Assembly (NCBI GenBank): GCA_035772405.1
Contig: JAYKKM010000199.1
Coordinates: forward strand, 782,501-846,500
Origin: Chrysogorgia sp. JL179-B06
Taxonomy: Eukaryota > Cnidaria > Anthozoa > Scleralcyonacea > Chrysogorgiidae
Direction: 5' to 3'
Length of the DNA stretch: 64,000 bases
Numbering within the stretch: the stretch's first letter is position 1; each line of letters starts with the position of its first letter. The translations under genes were made by a program, and so were the position numbers. Below are positions 23,696-36,394 of the stretch, one piece after another. A model generated the notes under the pieces. The model was not told the DNA's origin and made no database searches. It saw only the letters and a list, made by a program, of their open reading frames with translations.

Positions 23696-25694
23696 TTTCC
23701 CCCACATTTTTTAGTATTTTAAAGACTTTTTTCCTCGCGAAGATAAACCGAGCATTTTCCGACGGACTTCGTGAATTGTTCGTATGACGTCACTACATCA
23801 ACTGTGCATGACATGACCAAACGATCAACCAACTGAGCAGGCAGAATAGCCTCACCCGTTCAGAACGTGACAACACCCTCAGTGACGTGTGTGTAGAACG
23901 AAGCGACGTCATGTTTATTTTGGGGGCCTTAAATTATTCGTTTTCTTTATTTTGCGTAAAAAATTGTATTGAAATAATACGACGTCTGTAGTTCAATTAG
24001 GATGTGACTAGCTTTGTAAGCTTTCTATATGAGAAACCGAGAACGCCAGCTGTACAATCGTCGGGTTTATCTAATGTCACGCGGAACCTTACTCCGGAAT
24101 GTTATCAGTATATTATCCTTCGTAAGCTACCTGCACCTAAAGCGTTGCATGTATATGTATTTAGCTATCGAATACCCTTCGTTTGAGAGTGAAAAGAAAG
24201 ATATCTTCGCTCGAAATGTTAGACACTAATCTCTGCCTACGCATCACAACACTTTTAAACAAAATAAAATAAGAAGACAACCACAGTTTGTCAAATGGTG
24301 ACATGTAATTGACCAGGCAGGCTGTACGAATCTTAACTCATAATCTTACCCTTTTAAAAAGTTAAACGTTAAACATATTTACAGATTTGGACACACTCTT
24401 TCAACAACACTGATTCATGTTTGACATTTATAGTGTAGACATATTTTTAGTATATCAACGGTGTAAGTTGCATACTTTGTGTAGGCAGCAATATTTCTAC
24501 ATTTTTATTTTTATATATTTAGCCAGTTTCCGATGCATGCTGAGAAGATGGAAAAGATTAAAATGAAATCAGTGGAATGCACTACGTGTAACCATGGTGC
24601 AGCAACGTGGTATTTTAATAATTACGCCTCGTGTTCATGTCGTGGCCAGTAACGTCGTCGCAGATTTTGTGTCCTTCGCTTGCTCACTCCCCACGCTAAA
24701 GCTTGTTCGCACTTGATGTAATATATAAAACACTGGTGAGAGTGTTTCATCACATAACATTGAGATTAAGTGGGTGGCAAAAAAACGAGGCGCAGCCGAG
24801 TTTTAGTTCTCGCACACTAGTCTGCACGTTTTTATTCCAAGCTTAAGTTGCCCAGTTTTCGGGATATATACGAAAAGCCTCTACGGAAGAGAGTGCAATT
24901 CGAGGTGTTCGGAATAATATCTAAAACAATTTATCATTTAGGAGAAAATTGAGAATAAAGTAGGTTCATTTATATAAGTTCAATATATGAATTCAAATAT
25001 CTAAGACTCCGTCTCGGAACACTGACTTTCTTTAAAAGAAGTATTTAGTATTTTAACGTCAGACAATTTTACTCGGCAAAGGGAGAATCCACCGCCGTGA
25101 AAGACTCGTATATAAGTCGTATAAGTAACTCCTGATGACTATAATAGTATATACGGGTCAATGAAAATATACCATCTGCGTCGCTGTCAAATTTTAAGAA
25201 AATGAGATTCGTTGTCATTTTTCCCTTTTTGCTGTGGCAATTTCAGCCGACAGTGGTCTTGTTTGTCGCTATTTCTGCTCTTTCATGTCGCTGACTTCAA
25301 CGCAATGTCGCCTGTAGGAATTTCCCTAACAGGGCCAGCTCATTTTATATTGTAACGTGCTACCCTAGCTTGAAACAAAGGTTTTATCTTAATTATTATC
25401 TTATCTGCCAAATGTCATGTGCAGTGATCAGTGTTGGCGGACACGCAAAGAAAGTAAGCTTCTTCTCAACGTTATTTTCGTAATCGTGATGGCTCCACGC
25501 ACATGACGTCACGGTCTGATTCAAAATGGCGGCCCAATAACATGTTTTGGTACGTTTATCAGTCAACTTTTAAAATGTGCAACGAGGATACAAAAAGTAG
25601 TTATTGTTTGTTGCCAACGCCTTTTGAGGGTCATGAGTTCAAATCAAGTCTGGTACAACACTGCATAGTACAGAAGCTCTCAACCAGGGGCCTT
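23696..25694. other. No gene recognised
   Basis: It contains a degenerate hammerhead-like relic near 24190-24230, followed by a CTACGCATCACAACAC segment resembling one near 20526. Otherwise AT-rich with no supported feature. Confidence 0.35.
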
Positions 25695-25848
25695 GTAAAG
25701 CCTGGTTTCCATATGGTCGCTACGCTGTCTTTACGGTCGCGGAAGTGAAGCGTGTTTCTCTTTTGTCATAACAAAAGAAACACGCTTCACTGATTCACTT
25801 CTGCGACCGTAAAGACAGCGCAGCGACCAAATGGAAACCAGGCTTTAC
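25695..25848. mobile_element. Palindromic MITE
   Basis: GTAAAGCCTGGTTTCCATAT followed by GGTCGC and TGTCTTTACGGTCGC is inverted on the right (GCGACCGTAAAGACA ... GGAAACCAGGCTTTAC). The loop carries GTGAAGCGTGTTTCTTTTGT-type arms that pair with each other. It is a near-perfect hairpin of 154 bp. Confidence 0.85.
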
Positions 25849-26497
25849 TGTTTAAATGGTGATAATTTACCACTAAACCTTGGTTAAAATTTAATATGGA
25901 CTCTTCTGTGTTTTGTTTAACAAATTAAGCTCAAACTTTACAGGACAACACCTTTCTATATCTGTGTGTTTGAATTGAAAATTTAAAACATCTTTGCCTT
26001 TGCTTCCATCTTCTTCATTTCCTGGATTAAGCTAATAGTCACCTTTTGAACAAGCTAGCGGGCCAAGTTCTAGCACCACACCGCACCGCAACACAAGCAT
26101 AACACTTCAGTGAACCAATTAATACAAGATTTATTGAAAAAAATATTTAAAATTCAATTTACAAAATTAGATTCTCGAAAACCTAAACGAAAGTTCGCAT
26201 ACAAACAAAAAAAAGATATTGCGGAAATTAAAACACTCTACTCGCCTACAGAGCTAAAACAAACACTGAATGCATGGGAACTTCAGATATAATAAAGAAA
26301 TAAGCCAGTTAATTATTATGAAGAAAGTTCTCATTGGAAAACCTTCCTCAATTTTTGTTAATTCTAATCAAAGGCGACCAGTGAGACAGATTAGGGAACT
26401 GTAGATTGGACTCCGCGGTACTATATTCGTCATATTTGGCGACTAATTGGCGCCAAAAATGACGAATCTCGCTGGGACAGCAACTAGGCACCCAAAT

Positions 26498-26612
26498 TAA
26501 ATATTCTTTTATATTTATTTCAATTAGCCTTTCTGACCTCGTTCGTGTGTCTGTAATTCCAAAGAATCTTTGCTTTGTAACGAGGCCAGGAAGGATATAA
26601 AAGAATATTCAG
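26498..26612. mobile_element. Short palindromic repeat
   Basis: AATATTCTTTTATAT with CCTTTCTGACCTCGTT on the left is mirrored by AACGAGGCCAGGAAGG with ATATAAAAGAATATT on the right. Confidence 0.65.
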
Positions 26613-26913
26613 ACTGGCCGCCATTATGAGAGAGGTCTATAGCGGGGTAATCGCATATTGTCCACGTTTTGTTGTGAAAGATGATCGAGTTTTATGAAAA
26701 CTCAGGATCTACTTGAGAAATCCTCAATAGTATAGACACTGTAAACACAGTTATAAGCGCATCACTGTATACCAAATACGCATGCAATCTATGTTTAATC
26801 AAAAGCCATAAAAGCATTCGGATACACACTCGCGCATGATAGTGCCACAGTTTACTGTCCCGATTTTCACAAGCAGAGCCTAGGTACTGACAGCATTACT
26901 CTCTGTGAATGTT

Positions 26914-27225
26914 AAAGTGCCTATCGCACGTTTGTGGATTTTACATATCCGTAATATTTTGGTCTTCCTGAGCAAAATCATAATATATATTGTCAGCCGA
27001 AAATTTCATCTTCATGGCGTTTTTCGCTGTCAAAGTTACCGGATGTGATGTCACAAGAGGCATTCCAAATCAGTTTTATTTTGTTACTTGTGAGGTCACA
27101 TCGGATAACTTTAACAGCAAAAAAGTCCATGAAGATGAAATTTTCGGCTGACAAGATATATTATGATTTTGCTCAGGAAGACCCAAATATTACGAATATG
27201 TAAAACCCCCAAAGATAGGCACTTG
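26914..27225. mobile_element. MITE with AAAGTGCCTATC ends
   Basis: The inverted arms run from AAAGTGCCTATC to GATAGGCACTT. They include GAAAATTTCATCTTCATGG and its complement, and GTTACCGGATGTGATGTCAC facing GTGAGGTCACATCGGATAAC. A second, disrupted copy of the family lies at about 53590-53986. Confidence 0.85.
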
Positions 27226-27437
27226 AAGAGGAACTAAGAGACCAAAAATGTCAGTACATATTTTAAGAAATACAAGCCTATATTTTCGCTTAGCCTATAT
27301 TTTAGCTTACTTAATGAGTGTAATGAATTAAATTTTTGTTGCGATTTTATTCTCAGAGAATCGAACTACAGCACCAAATAACTAACTATACGTTCACTTA
27401 ATATTGAAGTGAACGAATAAATTTAGGAAGTGGTTGG

Positions 27438-27560
27438 AGGTCCGACAATTTGTAGGGATATTTAGGGTTAGGAATAGGGATATTTAGGGTTAGGAATAGG
27501 GATATTTAGGGTTAAGAATAGGGATATTTGGGTTAGGATTAGGGCAATTTTGTCGGACCT
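27438..27560. mobile_element. MITE with a telomere-like minisatellite core
   Basis: AGGTCCGACAATTTG on the left is inverted as CAATTTTGTCGGACCT on the right. Between them are about four copies of a 24-bp unit built on GGGATATTTAGGGTTAGG. Confidence 0.8.
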
Positions 27561-28323
27561 GTATCCACGGCGAAACATTTATGTCTGCCAATATTTTTAG
27601 CTTATTTCGTCAAATTTGACCATTTTTACTTTGATTTTATGGAAAAAAATCGCAACACAATTTTTCATCGTGCAGGTTTACACACAGCGATGAATCGGGC
27701 CGATTTATGGTTTAGATGCATGTTACGTAAGGAGAAATAGGAAGAAGAGTAAGGATTACGAGCCCACAAATCATTCTGCTGACAGTTTCTCGTCCTTAAC
27801 ATGCATCTAAACCATAAATCGATTAATCGCAGTGCGTGAACGCACATTTAAAACAAGCGTGAAGATTTTTCCGTAACATTGTATATCTCGTAACTATTCA
27901 CTCGTACAATTTTCGCCTCTCAGTTACTGACAACATTCCTTTACGAAGAGCTCCAAATCCAATGAAATACATCTAATACACTAGACATCTAATACAGCTA
28001 ATACAGTAGCACCGTGAACTATTCTGGTGAATTTGAATTGCTTGACTAATAAGAAACCGAAAATAATCAGAACAAAGTAAACTAAAATGAAATACGCTAC
28101 AGCGCGAGATAATTATCAATCACCAAGAAAGACATCGCCCGGTGACAGAAATACAGAGGTATATTTGCCGGAAATTTCGAAATCTTCTCGCAGAACGCGA
28201 GACCCGCTCTAGTGGGCAGTATAAGGTGCTAGTCAACTAATTATGATCGGGGTAGAAAAATTAGAGTTGCTACCGATGAAATAACTAATGGTTGTTCTCT
28301 TGTCTTTTTAGTCTAATACTCAT
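27561..28323. other. Stretch 3' of ACTR2
   Basis: A palindrome lies around 27700-27830: GGTTTAGATGCATGTTA faces TAACATGCATCTAAACC. No gene. I could not place a convincing AATAAA for ACTR2 here. Confidence 0.4.
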
Positions 28324-31300
28324 TCAAACACTGACGCCCAATTTTTCCAAACATTTCAGTCCTTTCTCCAGGTATTCTTGTCTCGTTATCCAGAACTTGT
28401 CCTTGTCCTTCATGATGTCGGCCAACACTGCTCCGCCAAGGAACACCATGTGCTTTCGTCGAGGTGGGTCTTCGATGCGAATCTTAAATTTCTGCAAAAG
28501 CAAATACGTTTTTGTAAATGCAAATTTACAAACTTCAAAGTTCTCTGCATCAAAACAAAATGACAACTCCATTTCACGATGTTACCAATCAATCAATCAA
28601 TGCGTAATGCCTCCAAACCTATAGCTTAATGTCTCAAACTTAGCGTAACGTCTCCAAACTTAGCGTAACGTCTCACAACTTAGCGCAATGTCTCCAAACT
28701 TTGCGTAATGTCTCATAACGTAGTGCATAGTTAATATAGAAGAGATGGTTTGGAAACTCGGTCTAAGTCTTTGTTCTAGGTTATTGTTCACGTTTATGCA
28801 AATGTAGCACTTTCACCCTTGCTGAACACATTGTATTTTCTGTATAATGAAGCATCCAATAGCAGCATTTGGGTTGAATCGCTCAACCATGTTATTTAAA
28901 TATTAATAAGCAAAAAAACAAAAGGTTTGTGCACGGTCAGGACCATTTCAACCTAAAATCACAGCTCATTATAGACGCTTTGAAGTTCGCCGGCTTTCCT
29001 AACCATTCCCCTCTATTAACTATGCGTAGTGCAATGTCTCAAAGTTAGCACGCGATGTCTCCAAAGTTAGCGTAATGTCTCCAAAGTTAGCATAATGTCT
29101 CCAAATTTAGCGCAATGTCTCTCATCTGAGGTTGTACAATACGAAATCTAAACGCAGTCCATTCAACACAAAAATGTTTTACTTTCACAAAAAGTCGAGT
29201 ATAATCTTCGGACAAGATGAGCATCGGACAAAATGACAGACAAAATGACAGACACAATTAATATTGTAACTGTCAAATCTCTAGAAATGGGATAAGGTAC
29301 CGGACAATGTCCGTGACCGGCCTCCAATATCATGCAGGCTTGCATACAACCAACCAACCATGCAAGCAAACATGCAACAATCAACCAAGTAACATTTTGG
29401 TGCGCATGACCACGAAACATCTTGGTGGGGGTGGCTGAGTTTATCAAACGTACTGAACAGCGGTTTTATTAAACGTTTTTGCTACTTCATGTTAGAGCAT
29501 ATACATATACGTTAAATCGATCTCGCAATCGATCGTCATATAGGCATGTTCTTGATAAAAATAAGTAATGAAACCTACACAAACACTAAAATAAACAGCA
29601 GCTAACGGAAATCAAGGAACATCAGAAAGGGGGAAACTGTAAGTAGTTGTTTGAGGAAAATATTTTGCTTAGGCCGTCAATACGAATAGTGGCCATCCAA
29701 AAATGGCCATCCATAGGATACCTGGCTAAAAGCCTGCCAACCAACATTATTCAGTAATCAAACTTACAGCTAATTTGGTACCATCTCCTTTAAGAACTCT
29801 CTCCAAGTAAAGTTGTTTAATTTCTCTCTCTAGTCTGCTAGGTAGTCCTGGATACATGGTGGAGCCACCAGACAGCACAATGTGCTTGTAGAAGTCCATA
29901 CGGGTATCAATATCGGCGGCTTGAATGGTGTTGAAGAGAAGCTCAGCCATACCAGCACCTTCTACATTTATAAGGTGAGGTTGGAAAAGAGCCTCGGGCG
30001 CTTCGAAACGTTCTCTCCGCTCATCTTCACCACTCGTCCATCTGGCAACTGCAATCCAGGAATACTCATTTAGTAACAAGATGATTAATCTAGCACAATA
30101 GACAAATCTACACACTATGATTTTCTGTCACGATTGTCATCTTTGTGTATGATGTGTATGACTCACTTATAATATACAGTGTAAAGGATGTTTTGCAATA
30201 TTTTCCAGCAAATCACCAAGATTGTGTATACAGCATCTGCGTTATATGACAGCATGACAATGAGAATTCATTAACACTCTACTTTTTTGCTACTGATGAT
30301 ACTGTACATGGATGATCATCAACATGAAATATTTGCACCTGTAACCTTCTGATTGTCAGTGAGATGCTCTCTAACCATCGAGTTACCGAAACTCAGATGG
30401 AGAGCAAAGGTTACAATGATGTACTGGTTTGATAACTCCTATATGTACTGCCTATGTGACTGTCACCTTAATATCAGTAATGTTTTTTTTGATGAAAAAC
30501 CTTTTAGGGGCAAATGCACTGATTCATCAAGGGAAAAAATTACCATAGGAGCCTACCATTTGCAAACCTGTGAGTACTGGACTTTATTTCAATACTACCA
30601 TAGTCCATAGGAATAAACAAGATGTTACTGTGTTCAAAGCTTACTATATTACTAAAGTGCTGTGCATGCATGTGATTGCTGAGTGGTGGTAACATGCCAA
30701 ATAGAGTTATAAAATAATTCAAGAAACACAATAACAACTGAAATGGTTCATTTTTCTTTTTCTTTTCAAAGTTTTGAAAGGAAACTGATACATGCCTGTA
30801 GAAAAATAAAAATTTCATTTTGGCAAGTAAAAATTTCAGTTTGGATCTGGTGGTTGCCATGGTCCAATGACGGTCTTCCAATCATTTGTACTCTGTCGAG
30901 ATGAATTTTTCAGTTTGGTCAAGACAAATTTCGTCTTGGCTTAGCACACCTAGGAGGCTTTTCTACAGGCATGAACTGATATAATTTGTAAATGTTTGAT
31001 AATTAGTAATTCTTACAGTGTACTGCTCGACAAGAACAGTAGTCTCAACTGCCAGCTTCTGTTCTTGTTCAATGTTATACCTGGTATGAGAAAAAAGATA
31101 TACCAGTCGAGGTACATACATAATGCACACCAATGATGATAATAAACAATCATAATAATAACAAAGATGTGTTAAGAGCATTGTCTTGATGCTGTTACAA
31201 CATTATATTCTTAAAATTGCTTTTAGTTACTTATAAAATTAATTACATTTCAAAAATCCAAACAACTACCAACATGCTATAACTAAGATAAAGTATTGTA

Positions 31301-34300
31301 TATATATGTACAGAGTGTCCCAAAAAAGGCTACCTTTTCAAATTCAAATGAGCGTGTTAATTCAAACAACCTATTGTGTTTAATATCCCATGTGTATAAA
31401 ACTGTGTGTTTTTACGCATTCGTAGTTCAAAAGCGACAATGAATTTCAAAGAACTACAATAGGTTGCTTGAATTAACATGCTAATTTGAATTTGAAAAGG
31501 TAGCCTTTTTTGGGGGACACCCTGTATAAGTAGAAGAGGTAACTAGGATGAAGTAAGTAACTTTGTAGTATGTATAAATATACTACTCTATATAATAATG
31601 ATAATAATAATAAGTACAGGATATAGAATATATGTATACTCTGTACATGTATACTATTATACTCTATAGTTATTAGGGATGAGCCGATCACTAAAAAGTG
31701 CCGATTCGATTAATCGGTGGCCGATTAGGACACATAATCGGCCGATTAATCGGCCAAAGCCAATTAATCCGATGTCAAAGTCAATTAAGTCTAATTTCTC
31801 ATAAAGTGAATTATCCAACACGCTGCCAGGTCAAGTGTCGTTCCACCTCTTGAGACTACCACTTTCGATTGTTCGCATACTAGACACTGTGCTTTCAACA
31901 CATCATCTTCAAGAACTTTAAATAAGTCTCACACGCTACTCTTCCTCGCCATGTTAGTTCACAACATTTCAGTTTAGACGTAGACTTTAATGTGTTGCAT
32001 TTAATGTTACGGTTGAAAAAATATAACACTATATAATACTATAACTAGTATAACTATGTATGAAGTAACTACCAGTATGATGAAGTAGAAGTAAGAGGTG
32101 GTGAACGTACCAGTTGAATATTAATAATAGCTGTGAAATACTTATGCAGCTCAATAGCTTTATCTTGAGATAATAACAAGCAGTTTTATTAATAGCTATC
32201 TTCATAGAAATTTTCTTATATGATTCTGTATTGATATTTTGTTTGTTTAAAAACATAGCACACTGAGTAATGTTTTAAAAAGCGGTTCTTTTAACTTACC
32301 CAACATAACAAAGTTTTTCCTTCATCATCCTAACAGTCTCGAAGTCAGCAGTGTGGTTGAAAGCATACCCTCTCAACAATAATAGCTGTAACAGAAAATG
32401 TCAACATGAATATGAAGTTATTTGGTCTTTTATGCAATGCATATACAGCTGTAAGGCAAACTGACCTTAATCAAATGCTTTGTTATATTTCGTCCAGCTA
32501 TGTCCAGCCTTCGAGTTAGATGGGGAAGGGCAAACCCTTCATAAACTGGACAGATATGAGTGACACCATCTCCAGAATCGATGACAACCCCAGTTAATAA
32601 TCCTAAAAAAATGCAATTTTGTAAGCAATAGATTGTTTTCATGCAACATGATAGCTGTGCCATTGATTGGTGTACCTCAACAATAGACCCTTAAAGTTTT
32701 GCATGGCGTTATTAAATCAATGAAAAAACTTTGTGGTTTTCCATGTGTAACTATTAAATCTGAGCCCGTGTACCCGGGTCGCCTTCAGAGAAACTAGCAT
32801 ATACGTTTGCTAACGTCAACATTACAAACGTGGTGGTGTGTTCAGACTTGCGTGTGCAACATGTATCATGCAACTTTAATGGGTCTAATTTTCATAAATT
32901 TACATATTATTATTTCTAATTGGCAGGAACAAAAATATGCAGATAAAACTGAAAATAATCAAATCAAATAATAAACTAAAATTAATAAATATCCATGTTA
33001 TGAAAGTTTGAAAAGGCTTGTCCAAATGTCATTTAAAGATTTGCCTTCCTGTGACATTGTTCTGTGTTTAGTGACTCTCTGATTTTCAGTGGGAAGTAGT
33101 TGTTTATATGTAAATAAAAAAAATTAGACCATTAAAGTTGCATGACACATGTTTGCACACGCAAGTCTGAACACACCACCATGTTTGTAATGTTGACGTT
33201 AGCAAACTTATATGCTAGTTTCTCTGAAAACGACCCGGGTACATGGGCCAAAAGCTCAGATTTAATAATTACACATGGTGAAAACCACAAAGTTTTTTGA
33301 TTGATTTAATAGATTTTGAAATTTGTTAGGTACACCAACATGGCTGCCATGTCCTTTGTCATCTAATTAATTATCTGGGGAGATTTTCACATCAATAGAT
33401 GTCGAGTAGTGGTGAGTGATAATGCAGAGTTTTTTTTGCCAAAATTACAACAGTCATTTTGCCGATTTTAATAGTTTCTACTATTAAACTCAATTTGTTG
33501 ACAAAAAACTGTACAAACCTCAACAGTTCTAATTATAAATTATATAATTATTATTTAAGGCAATTAGACCACCTAATTTCATCTATATATTACATTAGAC
33601 ATTATTCTGGGTAAAGACGTGTAGCTTCTTGAACAACATATTTTATTGGTCATTTTCCGACCTTTTTATCCAATCGGACACAAGAACCAAGTAAACATGA
33701 ACCACTGGTTAGGATCTTGTTATATTATTATGATGGTTAGTAACCAATAGCCAATCAAAAATTACTTTCTATCAGCTATGTGATAACTCATGATTCTTAA
33801 TTAGATTGTGAACTCAAAAGAGGCAATAGTTAACTCGGCTTTGTCCTCAAAAACAAGGCAATAGAAAGTTCAAAGATGTTTTAGGTAAGGGAGGCTTGTC
33901 GAGCACAGAAGGTGCAAGAACCCTCTAGTGGGTCTGGGGGTATGCTCCCCCTGAAATTGTTCTCACTCTCTGAAATACGATTTCCTGCATTTTGACGTCA
34001 GTTTTACAACAAAATATTAATATTATGATGATAAACAGCATAATTTTAGTCAACCTTTACTTCCTTCGTCAATATCTGACTTAGTTTCTGGAAACTAGTT
34101 GCATATGGTTGAACTGGTCTGTGTTTGAAACTTGTGTACGAGCAAGTGCCACCTGGCCCCGCAATTTTTTTGAAATATATATGCTTTGAGATTAATTCTG
34201 GTGCAATCTGAGGCATCAGCAATAATTGCTTATTTGATTTTCTAGCTAGAATTGTAGCGAAGAAAATAGCGGATGAGATGTAAACATTGGATATACGTCT

Positions 34301-35363
34301 TTCCTAACTGGCAGCAGAAAAATTGTGCTTTGACGTCAAATTTTTAGATAGGCTCGGCCCTTTGCTTCCGGAGAATAGGGGGTGCCAGCCCCTAGCACCC
34401 CTCTGCTTCCTATATGGCCATGCCTCAAAATGTTGAGCTCATAATAGAAAGACAGCTTGTAGCCAATCAGAGTGCAGATTTTCAGAGTACATTTTATAAC
34501 TCTCATACTTTGTAATCACTACAGCACTGTCAAGGATAACTACCGATTTGTCATGTACCTTGGGCGTACAATGTGAGAACAGCCTGTATTGCGATATATA
34601 CACCAGCCATTTCATAGTTTTCAAACATCACCTAATAAAACACCAATAGAAACTTGTTTAGCAACAACAAATTACTATATGCATAAAACAATATTCTTTT
34701 TTCAGATTAGCACATACCTCGACCATTTTTTCCCGATTTTTTATGGGATTCATTGGCGGTTCTGTTAGCAATATCTAAAGGTAAAACTCACAACGTTAGT
34801 TGCAGTATCAACAAACGAAGCAATATTAACAAGTGAAGCAAGATTACACACCTTGCAGTTCTTCGTGTCGAGATTCAGTTTTGTCGGTCCGAAGGTATAA
34901 TCCCAAATGTGTTTCATATCGTCCCAACTCCTGACAATACCATTATCCATGGGATAATTACATTCTAACATATGTCTTAACTGGCTGGCTTCGTCGCCAA
35001 CCATCAAATCCTACCAATAACAGGAAGTAAGGTATTATTATTAACTTGGCCCATAAGCTGCCTATAACCACGGTTGTGCAATCACTCTATCAATAACAAG
35101 CGCAAAACGACAGTTTGAACGATAGCAAAATCTTACTTTGACTTCTATGTCGCCAACTTTCGTCGTCGAACGAAGAATAGGTCTTCCGACCATCGAGGGA
35201 AAGATGTGAGCAGGAAAATTGGATCCTGCAAACCCACATTTCACAAACTGAAAAAGTACAATGTTTCATCAGATACGACCAGGATCTCGAGTTTGAACGA
35301 ACCTAAAATACGTACCCCAGTTCCATTGTCACAAACAACAACATTGTGCCCTTGCGAGTCCAT
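28324..35363 (-). CDS. ACTR2: Actin-related protein 2 (Arp2/3 complex subunit), ten exons
   Basis: Arp2 is the ATP-binding subunit that, with Arp3, seeds branched actin filaments in the cytoplasm. Exons (minus strand, in order): 35316-35363, 35137-35247, 34852-35010, 34718-34774, 34559-34631, 32466-32602, 32300-32385, 31017-31080, 29768-30048, 28324-28491. All introns are GT-AG and their phases fit. The total is 393 residues after discounting two extra bases; vertebrate Arp2 has 394. Landmarks are [16 protein letters not shown] (nucleotide loop), [13 protein letters not shown] across the exon 2/3 join, [28 protein letters not shown] (second phosphate loop), LVEQYT then [21 protein letters not shown], and the C-terminal [15 protein letters not shown]. 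Exon 9 carries a 2-bp surplus near 30010-30018 that breaks the frame inside SGERFEAP; every other exon is clean, so I read it as an assembly slip in a TC run, not a pseudogene. Confidence 0.95.
28600..29125. repeat. 20-bp tandem repeat split by a MITE (ACTR2 intron 9)
   Basis: Units like GTCTCCAAACTTAGCGTAAC repeat at 28600-28735 and again at 29030-29125. Between them lies a MITE (about 28727-29022) with ends GCATAGTTAATA and TATTAACTATGC and apparent 5-bp flanks GTAGT. Confidence 0.7.
30791..30973. mobile_element. hAT-like MITE in ACTR2 intron 8
   Basis: The ends CATGCCTGTAGAAAA and TTTTCTACAGGCATG are perfect inverted copies. They are flanked by the 8-bp duplication AACTGATA (30783-30790 and 30974-30981). 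Length is 183 bp with no ORF. Confidence 0.9.
31311..31524. mobile_element. Mariner-like MITE in ACTR2 intron 7
   Basis: CAGAGTGTCCCAAAAAAGGC at the left is mirrored by GCCTTTTTTGGGGGACACCC at the right, with TA on both sides. The inner arms pair (AATTCAAACAACCTATTGTG with its counterpart). The CAGRGTGTCCCAAAA-type terminus fits Tc1/mariner. Confidence 0.85.
31675..31975 (-). mobile_element. hAT remnant with a BED zinc-finger relic (ACTR2 intron 7)
   Basis: TAGGGATGAGCCGATC at 31675 is a typical hAT end, followed by CGATTAATCGG repeats. From 31952 leftwards a frame reads [29 protein letters not shown], then SRGGT, the BED zinc-finger signature. A TGA replaces the usual Trp and no downstream transposase follows. 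The right terminus is not seen. Confidence 0.65.
32667..33338. mobile_element. Large palindromic MITE in ACTR2 intron 5
   Basis: TTGGTGTACC on the left and GGTACACCAA on the right close a long inverted repeat. It includes ACAAACGTGGTGGTGTGTTC, CAGACTTGCGTGTGCAA and TTAAAGTTGCATGA-type arms facing their complements. The loop is near 32900-33110. No ORF. Confidence 0.85.
33880..34440. repeat. Possible hAT-family remnant in ACTR2 intron 5
   Basis: The segment near 33935-33990 (GTATGCTCCCCCTGAAATT, CTCTGAAATACGATTTCCTG) resembles the interior of the hAT element at 15160-15225. GCCCCTAGCACCCC-type sequence follows near 34390. The ends are not defined. Confidence 0.4.
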
Positions 35364-35520
35364 TGATTAACGGTGAATTAAGTTCAATTTCGCGATCGCT
35401 TTTGCTCCGTTTTCAGGGCAAAGATGGCAGCAATCCGCTTCCGTTCTCCACCGCCCAGTTGACTCGATCCAGGCCCTTCGTTAGAGTTTGATGACGTTAA
35501 CATGGTGCTTCCGGTTTTGT
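35364..35520 (-). promoter_or_regulatory. Putative ACTR2 promoter
   Basis: Just above the Arp2 ATG are a YY1-like AAGATGGCAGC (35421-35431), an ETS-like CGCTTCCG (near 35436-35443) and CTTCCGG (35508-35514), and TGACGTTA. There is no TATA box. These are typical of housekeeping promoters; motif calls only. Confidence 0.5.
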
Positions 35521-35900
35521 TTTGCCAAAAAAGGCATTTCAAAAGTGCAAACATGAGATAAAAGACGGGGAGAGACCTCTCATGAGGCTCTCAAGAAGCA
35601 TCAGTGGGACAAGTTGTAAAAATGAAACTATAGGATCTACCGGCTGGAATTTTAACCAAATTCATCATGTGGTGGCCGACTGGCCGTCACCTGAATTATA
35701 CAGATAGGAGTGAACCATTGTTTAATCTTGAAAAACCAGTATTGGTGGGTTGTAATCAATCCCTCAAGATTCAAAAGACATAGTTGCCATTTTGGTTGGT
35801 AGGGACAATAGCATCTATTGAGATTCTTTTGTCAAAAGACCTCCAACATGGCTGCCATGACAGTGACGTCATATGCAACCCAGCAATATTTATCATTAAT

Positions 35901-36175
35901 ATAGACCCTCGACTTGGGGAATAGACCTTTCCGCACAGCAACTAGCACTCATCCGTGTCACCTTTTGATTGGCTGTTTAATAAGTTCTGACACGTATGAT
36001 GCCATTTGATTGGCTGTTAAATAAGTTCAGACAACAAACAGCCAAATAAAAGGAGACACACATGAGTGGTAGCTGCCATGCAGAAAGGTCTATTCTACAA
36101 AATATTACCTTGAGGGATGATCTTTATCATCCCGATGGGCAATGTTTTGGCTAATTCCCTGTGCAGAGGGTCTAT
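35901..36175. mobile_element. Two nested palindromic MITEs
   Basis: The outer ends are ATAGACCCTC and GAGGGTCTAT. The inner element (35920-36094) has AATAGACCTTTCCGCA on the left and TGCAGAAAGGTCTATT on the right, and its arms pair through TTTGATTGGCTGTTT. Confidence 0.75.
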
Positions 36176-36236
36176 ACCTGTAATGATACATTATACCAAA
36201 ACAATCTCATTTTGGTTTTATTATGTGCATGGTATT

Positions 36237-36394
36237 AAAGAAATACCTAATGGTTTCCGTGTTTGGATGCTGTGATCCAAACACGTGGGAAGTTGCGAGA
36301 AGTGGCAAGTGTTTTTGCTTTTCGAAAGTCAAGCAACTTCCCAAGTGTTTGGATCACAGTATCCAAACACGGAAAAACCATTTGGTATTTCTTT
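36237..36394. mobile_element. Palindromic MITE
   Basis: AGAAATACCTAATGG joined to CCGTGTTTGGAT on the left is inverted on the right as ATCCAAACACGG and CCATTTGGTATTTCTT. The inner arms GATCCAAACACGTGGGAAGT and complement also pair. Confidence 0.85.

Noticed and set aside
28600..29125. Regular ~20-bp repeats that could suggest a CRISPR array
   Set aside because: The units abut directly without unique spacers, and the sequence is eukaryotic intron.
35522..35707. 61-codon plus-strand ORF upstream of ACTR2
   Set aside because: No known motif or splice support; the first codon lies in promoter-like DNA.
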